33,870 nt of DNA from a virus, in the IMG/VR virus record IMGVR_UViG_3300032296_002371, positions 1 to 33,870 of that record; one strand, written 5' to 3'. Below the pieces are notes generated by a model, which had not been told where the DNA came from, did not search any database, and saw only the letters and a list, made by a program, of their open reading frames with translations. The position numbers were made by a program, and so were the translations under genes. This document shows, in pieces, positions 30,521 through 33,870 of this stretch; within the stretch, counting starts at the first letter, position 1, and each line of letters starts with the position of its first letter.

Positions 30521-30533
30521 ATAAATATGTAAC
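30521..30533 (-). promoter_or_regulatory. Promoter-like motif upstream of tail sheath gene
   Basis: The coding strand reads AAAGTTACATATTTATTG, ending 22 nt before the sheath ATG. It is one of three copies of the 14-nt form GTTACATATTTATT and lies in the 48-nt gap after the preceding small gene. Confidence 0.5.
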
Positions 30534-30546
30534 TTTATTCCAAAAC

Positions 30547-30789
30547 TTATTTACTGAACTCACCAGTTTCTAAATTAATGCTAACCATCCCGTACTTGTC
30601 GTTGAGCTCCGATACCAATTCTGTCTCTTTCTTTTTTATCTCTAATATGTTCTCTTTTACTTGCTTTACTTGATCATCTATCAATGTTTTCTGATACTCC
30701 AGTTCTCCCAATGCAGATACTGCTTGTAAAACGTCCTCTCTTATCAATTTGAGTCTATCTAACTCTGTTTGCGTTAACTTATTTTCCAT
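30547..30789 (-). CDS. Small coiled-coil protein upstream of sheath gene
   Basis: An 80-residue protein that is mostly one long amphipathic helix (LTQTELDRLKLIREDVLQAV, then QKTLIDDQVKQVKENILEIK). A short C-terminal strand pair NDKYGMVSINLETGEF follows. Heptad-like leucine/isoleucine spacing predicts a coiled coil, probably oligomeric. Its start overlaps the end of the preceding membrane-anchored protein by 11 nt, so the two are probably made together. It has no recognised family; a tail or virion assembly role is suggested only by the next gene being the sheath. Confidence 0.7.
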   Translation of the reverse strand: MENKLTQTELDRLKLIREDVLQAVSALGELEYQKTLIDDQVKQVKENILEIKKKETELVSELNDKYGMVSINLETGEFSK

Positions 30790-31060
30790 TTTTTACTTTT
30801 TTAGCTGTTGTTTTTTTAGGAGCTGATTTTTTTGTCTTGTTTGTCTTTGGTTTAGCTTCTTCTAGCTCTTTTTGAAGCTCCTTCACTATGTCTTCTTTTA
30901 TAGGTGTAGACATTACCTCTTCCCTATAAACTACAGGTTCTGGTAAAATTGTTTCTTCTACGAGAGGCTCTTCCTCCTCCGTGTTAGCTTTCTTTTTGCT
31001 TAGATTGAAATAAACCAACGCAGATACTAGCGTAGCTGCTACAATGATTGTTAGTAACAT
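30779..31060 (-). CDS. Membrane-anchored protein with charged tail
   Basis: A 93-residue protein with an N-terminal hydrophobic anchor (LLTIIVAATLVSALVYFNL, about 2-20) directly followed by SKKKAN. An acidic, proline-containing stretch comes next (EEEEPLVEETILPEPVVY), then a helical acidic part and a highly basic tail (KTNKTKKSAPKKTTAKKVKN). The positive charge after the anchor suggests the tail faces the cytoplasm. The Ala/Lys/Pro-rich end resembles nucleic-acid-binding tails but is low complexity. A promoter-like motif precedes it, and it is coupled to the coiled-coil gene. Function unknown. Confidence 0.65.
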   Translation of the reverse strand: MLLTIIVAATLVSALVYFNLSKKKANTEEEEPLVEETILPEPVVYREEVMSTPIKEDIVKELQKELEEAKPKTNKTKKSAPKKTTAKKVKNGK

Positions 31061-31095
31061 AAATTGTTTTTTTGTTAACGTATGTATTTACAAAT

Positions 31096-31103
31096 ATAAA
31101 TAT
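31096..31103 (-). promoter_or_regulatory. Promoter-like motif before the membrane-anchored protein gene
   Basis: The coding strand reads TTGTATATTTATATTTG, ending 35 nt before the ATG at 31060, in the 81-nt gap after the DUF1353 gene. It marks the likely start of a new transcript leading to the sheath region. Confidence 0.4.
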
Positions 31104-31141
31104 ACAACATTCTACGAAAGTTATACATTAAATCTTTTGGG

Positions 31142-31546
31142 TCAGACGAATTTGTACCACCACAGCCAACCCAACAATCTAACGAAAGCGTATCTAATGT
31201 AGTTGTCGAACTTATTATCATTTGTCAAGTTGGTCCAAAAAAGCATCTCTTTATCGCACTGCAATCTAGTCATATTATGGTCTCTTATGACGTAAAGTCT
31301 ATCGTGGACCAAGTAACCAAAAAGCCCATCGTTAAAAGGTCTAACTATCGACCATAACCACTTTGGTACTGTAGACATATCGTACAAGAAACCCTTTGGT
31401 ACGTTTATTATTTTATCGTTGCTGAGTTTAACCGTTATTGGTTGTTGTATCTTCCAATATTTTTGGCTGTTGTTTGAGTAGACGTAAGATTGGGTTATGA
31501 GCTCGTCTGTCATTAACTGCTCTATAACGTTTTCTTTGGTTATCAT
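31142..31546 (-). CDS. DUF1353 family protein
   Basis: A 134-residue protein with the pattern I know for the phage family DUF1353: the central stretch VPKGFLYDMSTVPKWLWSIV, then RPFNDGLFGYLVHDRLYV, and a Trp-rich C terminus VRLLGWLWWYKFV. The conserved Asp/Ser and His-Asp residues look like a functional site, but no activity is established for the family. It is common near lysis or tail genes in phages and prophages. Its ATG overlaps the preceding membrane-protein stop as ATGA, and it is the last gene of the five-gene string containing the lipoprotein protease. Confidence 0.82.
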   Translation of the reverse strand: MITKENVIEQLMTDELITQSYVYSNNSQKYWKIQQPITVKLSNDKIINVPKGFLYDMSTVPKWLWSIVRPFNDGLFGYLVHDRLYVIRDHNMTRLQCDKEMLFWTNLTNDNKFDNYIRYAFVRLLGWLWWYKFV

Positions 31547-31833
31547 GGTTTTGAAAAATAATAAATTATATCAAATATGATAAATAAAACAGTAGGAATA
31601 CTAGCTCCTATCACTGTCCATTTTAAATCCCTCCAATCAAACACTGTTTCTTTTATTCTGTCATCGTATATTTCCTTTACAACACCAATACTTGCTGCTG
31701 CAATAAATCCTATAATAGATGATGCCCACTGTTCAAATGCAAAATTAGCAAGAACAAATACGCAAAACCATACTATTATTCCTGCCCAAAAATGCATTTC
31801 ATCATCGAGTTTTTTAAATCTAATTCTTATCAT
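31543..31833 (-). CDS. Three-span membrane protein with KEIYD motif
   Basis: A 96-residue protein with hydrophobic segments at about 15-32 ([19 protein letters not shown]), 39-55 ([18 protein letters not shown]) and 72-92 ([20 protein letters not shown]). The pattern H-F-x-A-G with G-x-x-K-E-x-Y-D and D-W-x-D-L resembles small membrane proteins in other Bacteroidetes phages and the DUF2279/YfiM-like group, from memory. It overlaps the neighbours on both sides as ATGA, following the protease and preceding DUF1353. A holin-like or envelope role is possible but unproven. Confidence 0.7.
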   Translation of the reverse strand: MIRIRFKKLDDEMHFWAGIIVWFCVFVLANFAFEQWASSIIGFIAAASIGVVKEIYDDRIKETVFDWRDLKWTVIGASIPTVLFIIFDIIYYFSKP

Positions 31834-32753
31834 AGTCCTACTAAATTTCTAATTATTAAACTATCGTTTTGTAAACTATTACATCCAAATGATGTTGGCC
31901 CTATCCACCATAGTCCAGGTCTGTAATAAGAATTACCCATTATAGGAGACACTGTTCCTGTTTTATTTCCTGATCCAAATATGCTATAATCGTTTAGAAA
32001 GTTACAATTAGCATCATACTCAGCTTGGTGATAGAGTCCCATTGTGTGGCCTACTTCGTGTGAACAAGCTTCTTGAATATATTTTTGACTATATTGTAAA
32101 GCTTTACTAAACACAAAACATGGAACGTCCAATCCCCACTTAATACCATCTAAATAAGCCACTCCACCAGCGCTACCGTACCATTCTCTGTATTCTGTTA
32201 TAATAACCTTCTGCCTCCTTAGAACTGAGGCTGCTTTATATACGTTAGAATCTGTTGTGATGTTTACTGTTTTGAACTGAGCAAAGTCTACTCTAACACT
32301 ATCAGTTACATTCTTTATTTCTGTGGGGCTGAGTCCTGATGGTGTAGCATAAAAAGCAGTTCCTCCGTTCCAATACCCTGTATTCACCATCTCTCCATCA
32401 AAATCTAAAAATATCACCCAAGGTCCTGTTCCAACAACTGGAGGGAAGGGTGTTGCATCGCAAGCGTCACCTACACCGTCTTTATCGCTATCTAATTGAT
32501 CTGAATTGAATGTTGTTGGGCAGTTGTCTTTTGAGTCTACTATGCCGTCTTTATCTCTGTCACGATTTCCTCCAACACCGTTTCTAAAAGCTATCTCCTG
32601 CTCTTCTTTAGACATCCTCGCTACGGTATTGTATTTACCGTCTAGAAAGTCACACACCTCAGGTTGTTTGTTTACGGGTGTAGTATCTGTTTGTTTTCTG
32701 CAGCTAACAAGTAGCAATAATACAAGCGCTAGTTTAAGCGTAGATAGTCGCAT
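31830..32753 (-). CDS. Metzincin-like lipoprotein metalloprotease with thrombospondin type-3 repeats
   Basis: A 307-residue exported protein. Residues 1-18 are a lipoprotein signal ([18 protein letters not shown]) with Cys18 as lipidation site. CRKQTD after it lacks the acidic run used for surface export in Bacteroidetes, so a periplasmic location is favoured. Residues about 64-98 carry two calcium-binding type-3 repeats ([15 protein letters not shown], then [12 protein letters not shown]). The protease domain (about 110-307) contains [13 protein letters not shown] with zinc ligands His232, His236 and His242, catalytic Glu233, and SPIMGNSYY (Met272) as the Met-turn. This is an intact metzincin signature. 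A secreted protease of this kind is unusual for a phage and resembles Bacteroidetes host proteins. It starts inside the preceding membrane-protein gene (20-nt overlap). Confidence 0.88.
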   Translation of the reverse strand: MRLSTLKLALVLLLLVSCRKQTDTTPVNKQPEVCDFLDGKYNTVARMSKEEQEIAFRNGVGGNRDRDKDGIVDSKDNCPTTFNSDQLDSDKDGVGDACDATPFPPVVGTGPWVIFLDFDGEMVNTGYWNGGTAFYATPSGLSPTEIKNVTDSVRVDFAQFKTVNITTDSNVYKAASVLRRQKVIITEYREWYGSAGGVAYLDGIKWGLDVPCFVFSKALQYSQKYIQEACSHEVGHTMGLYHQAEYDANCNFLNDYSIFGSGNKTGTVSPIMGNSYYRPGLWWIGPTSFGCNSLQNDSLIIRNLVGL

Positions 32754-33147
32754 ACAGTAGTCCGGTTAAAATGGCTAACAATAGGTAAACGAGTCTTTCT
32801 GTCCAAAACCCCCACTTCAGTCCTACTCTCTCTATCCAATCTATCACTGAATTGGTTTTAGTCGAAACGTAATCTAGTTCCTTATCGGTCCATAAGTTTA
32901 AAAGCGGATCGTAAAATACACCCCTAACAGAAATGTAAAACAGAGCGTATAACCCAACTTCTATTGGACTCGGCGTATAGTAGTAATCTGTGTATATTAG
33001 AGCCACACACACTGCGAACAGGATAGCTCCCAGAGTGATTGTCGTGAGCTTGGACACGTTCTGTACTTTACCGTAAGATATTGTTATCCTAAAGCTTTCG
33101 ATAAGCACAGATGCGATAACAGCAGCTATGGTGTACAGTACGAACAA
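32734..33147 (-). CDS. Multi-span membrane protein (TTG start)
   Basis: A 137-residue protein with about four hydrophobic spans: 1-17 ([14 protein letters not shown]), 37-54 ([16 protein letters not shown]), 63-77 ([18 protein letters not shown]) and 118-137 ([19 protein letters not shown]). A soluble loop, [20 protein letters not shown], lies before the last. No ATG is available near the front; TTG at 33147, two bases after the upstream stop, is the best start and implies coupling. It overlaps the protease gene by 20 nt. Not assigned to any family; a role in envelope disruption or protease delivery is only a context idea. Confidence 0.65.
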   Translation of the reverse strand: MFVLYTIAAVIASVLIESFRITISYGKVQNVSKLTTITLGAILFAVCVALIYTDYYYTPSPIEVGLYALFYISVRGVFYDPLLNLWTDKELDYVSTKTNSVIDWIERVGLKWGFWTERLVYLLLAILTGLLYATIYA

Positions 33148-33148
33148 A

Positions 33149-33451
33149 TTACTCGTTTATAAACCAAACATCGTGATGGTCAGGCCACAAGAAGAACCAA
33201 AAGAAGATACTCGCAACAACGAACCAAAAGATGGCAAACTTAAACCATCCTTGCTTTAAAAACGGTAAGTTTATTTTAGATTCAACCCATTTAGTTCCAC
33301 CTGGGTATCCCAAAGATTCTTTTTGAAAGCTACCAGATTTTGAAGCTTTGTAGGCTAGGATTAAAAACGGGATGATTGGTAAGTAGCAGATGGCAAGAGC
33401 AATAAACATGTCAAGCGATTCTGCGAGGGGTGCAAGTGCTAATAGTGTCAT
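33149..33451 (-). CDS. Two-span membrane protein
   Basis: A 100-residue protein with hydrophobic segments at about 13-34 (MFIALAICYLPIIPFLILAY) and 70-90 (FKFAIFWFVVASIFFWFFLW), separated by a polar loop with KESLGYPGGTKWVESKINLP. It ends with PDHHDVWFINE. It is the first gene of the membrane-protein/protease string and has a promoter-like motif 20 nt upstream. Size and topology resemble a class II holin, but sequence gives no direct support for that. Confidence 0.7.
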   Translation of the reverse strand: MTLLALAPLAESLDMFIALAICYLPIIPFLILAYKASKSGSFQKESLGYPGGTKWVESKINLPFLKQGWFKFAIFWFVVASIFFWFFLWPDHHDVWFINE

Positions 33452-33470
33452 AAATTGTTGTTTTATATTA

Positions 33471-33478
33471 ATAAATAT
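33471..33478 (-). promoter_or_regulatory. Promoter-like motif before the membrane-protein/protease operon
   Basis: The coding strand reads GCTGATATTTATTAATA, ending 19 nt before the ATG at 33451 and just after the stop of the partial gene. It probably starts the transcript that carries five coupled genes. Confidence 0.45.
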
Positions 33479-33483
33479 CAGCT

Positions 33484-33870
33484 CTATTTCTTAAACGCAG
33501 TAAGCAGATTTCCTACTACATCTACTGTCGATATGTTTCTCAAACGCTGTGCAAACGGATCTGAGCTTGTTTGTATTTCGTTTGATAGTGATTCCATACT
33601 TAGAATAGCAGATCCAGTTGTATTGTCTGTCAATACACCGCTTCTAACGTCTTGCGGTGAAGCCATTCTCAGTGTACCTGTGTTTCCAGAGCCAGGACCA
33701 TATGTTGTTCCAAATCTAACGTTTGATGTAGATGGTAGATTAGGAAATGTATCACTAGAATATAATGTTCTATCTGATCCACCAAATGTAAAGAATCTTG
33801 CTTGTGTTGTTGCTGTATTGTCTAGAAATAGGTTTTGACAGTATATTGCTTGTTTACCGTTTACATTTAC
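33484..33870 (-). CDS. Unidentified protein, C-terminal part (cut by window edge)
   Basis: The frame ending in TAG at 33484 stays open to the window edge, giving 128 residues (about VNVNGKQAIYCQNLFLDNTA to VVGNLLTAFKK). An internal ATG at 33666 is unlikely to be the start because coding-like sequence continues upstream. The composition is rich in Thr, Ser, Gly and Asn (TFGGSDRTLYSSDTFPNLP, RFGTTYGPGSGNTGTL), which suggests a virion or tail structural protein. No family is recognised and the N terminus is outside the window. Confidence 0.65.
   Translation of the reverse strand, partial: VNVNGKQAIYCQNLFLDNTATTQARFFTFGGSDRTLYSSDTFPNLPSTSNVRFGTTYGPGSGNTGTLRMASPQDVRSGVLTDNTTGSAILSMESLSNEIQTSSDPFAQRLRNISTVDVVGNLLTAFKK

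Overview
The window looks like part of the genome of a large T4-like contractile-tailed phage (myovirus). Every supported gene lies on the minus strand, so the genome reads from right (33870) to left (1). Genes are packed with tiny gaps or ATGA-type overlaps. The structural and replication proteins are T4-type: sheath gp18, tube gp19, gp53-like wedge, UvsX, gp32-like SSB and gp41-like helicase. A Bacteroidetes host is my inference. It rests on start codons that follow A/T-rich leaders without Shine-Dalgarno sequences, a DUF5522-type small protein common in that phylum, and a lipoprotein with thrombospondin type-3 repeats. No tRNA, CRISPR or integrase was seen.

Layout in transcription order. 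(1) 33870-33484: C-terminal end of an unidentified protein. (2) 33451-31142: a tightly coupled five-gene string of two membrane proteins, a metzincin-like lipoprotein protease, a three-helix membrane protein and a DUF1353 protein. (3) 31060-16353: tail module with two small proteins, sheath, a 48-residue basic protein, tube, a homing HNH nuclease, two tail-chaperone-like genes with a possible +1 frameshift site, tape measure, a tube-cap-like protein, a gp53/LysM-like wedge, a 1475-residue hub ending in a SleB-type wall hydrolase domain, and one unknown. (4) 16300-8451: replication module with a divergent family A polymerase-like protein, an unknown, SSB, UvsX, flap exonuclease, and a replicative helicase fractured into two genes by a split intein, with a Vsr-like homing endonuclease gene in the gap. 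(5) 8361-2985: B12-dependent ribonucleotide reductase, three small proteins, a full exo+pol family A polymerase and an unknown. (6) 2846-302: Hsp20, a small unknown, GroES and GroEL, followed by a hairpin terminator and the start of another HNH nuclease cut by the window edge.

The genes combine into DNA replication and recombination, dNTP supply, tail assembly and phage-directed protein folding. A motif reading ATATTTAT on the coding strand recurs upstream of many transcription-unit starts, and the longer form GTTACATATTTATT occurs three times. It is a candidate phage-specific promoter. The points most worth a second look are the fractured helicase and its internal promoter and translational coupling, the protease/membrane operon, the second polymerase, the 13-bp inverted repeat flanking hsp20, the possible +1 frameshift, and the hub-SleB fusion.
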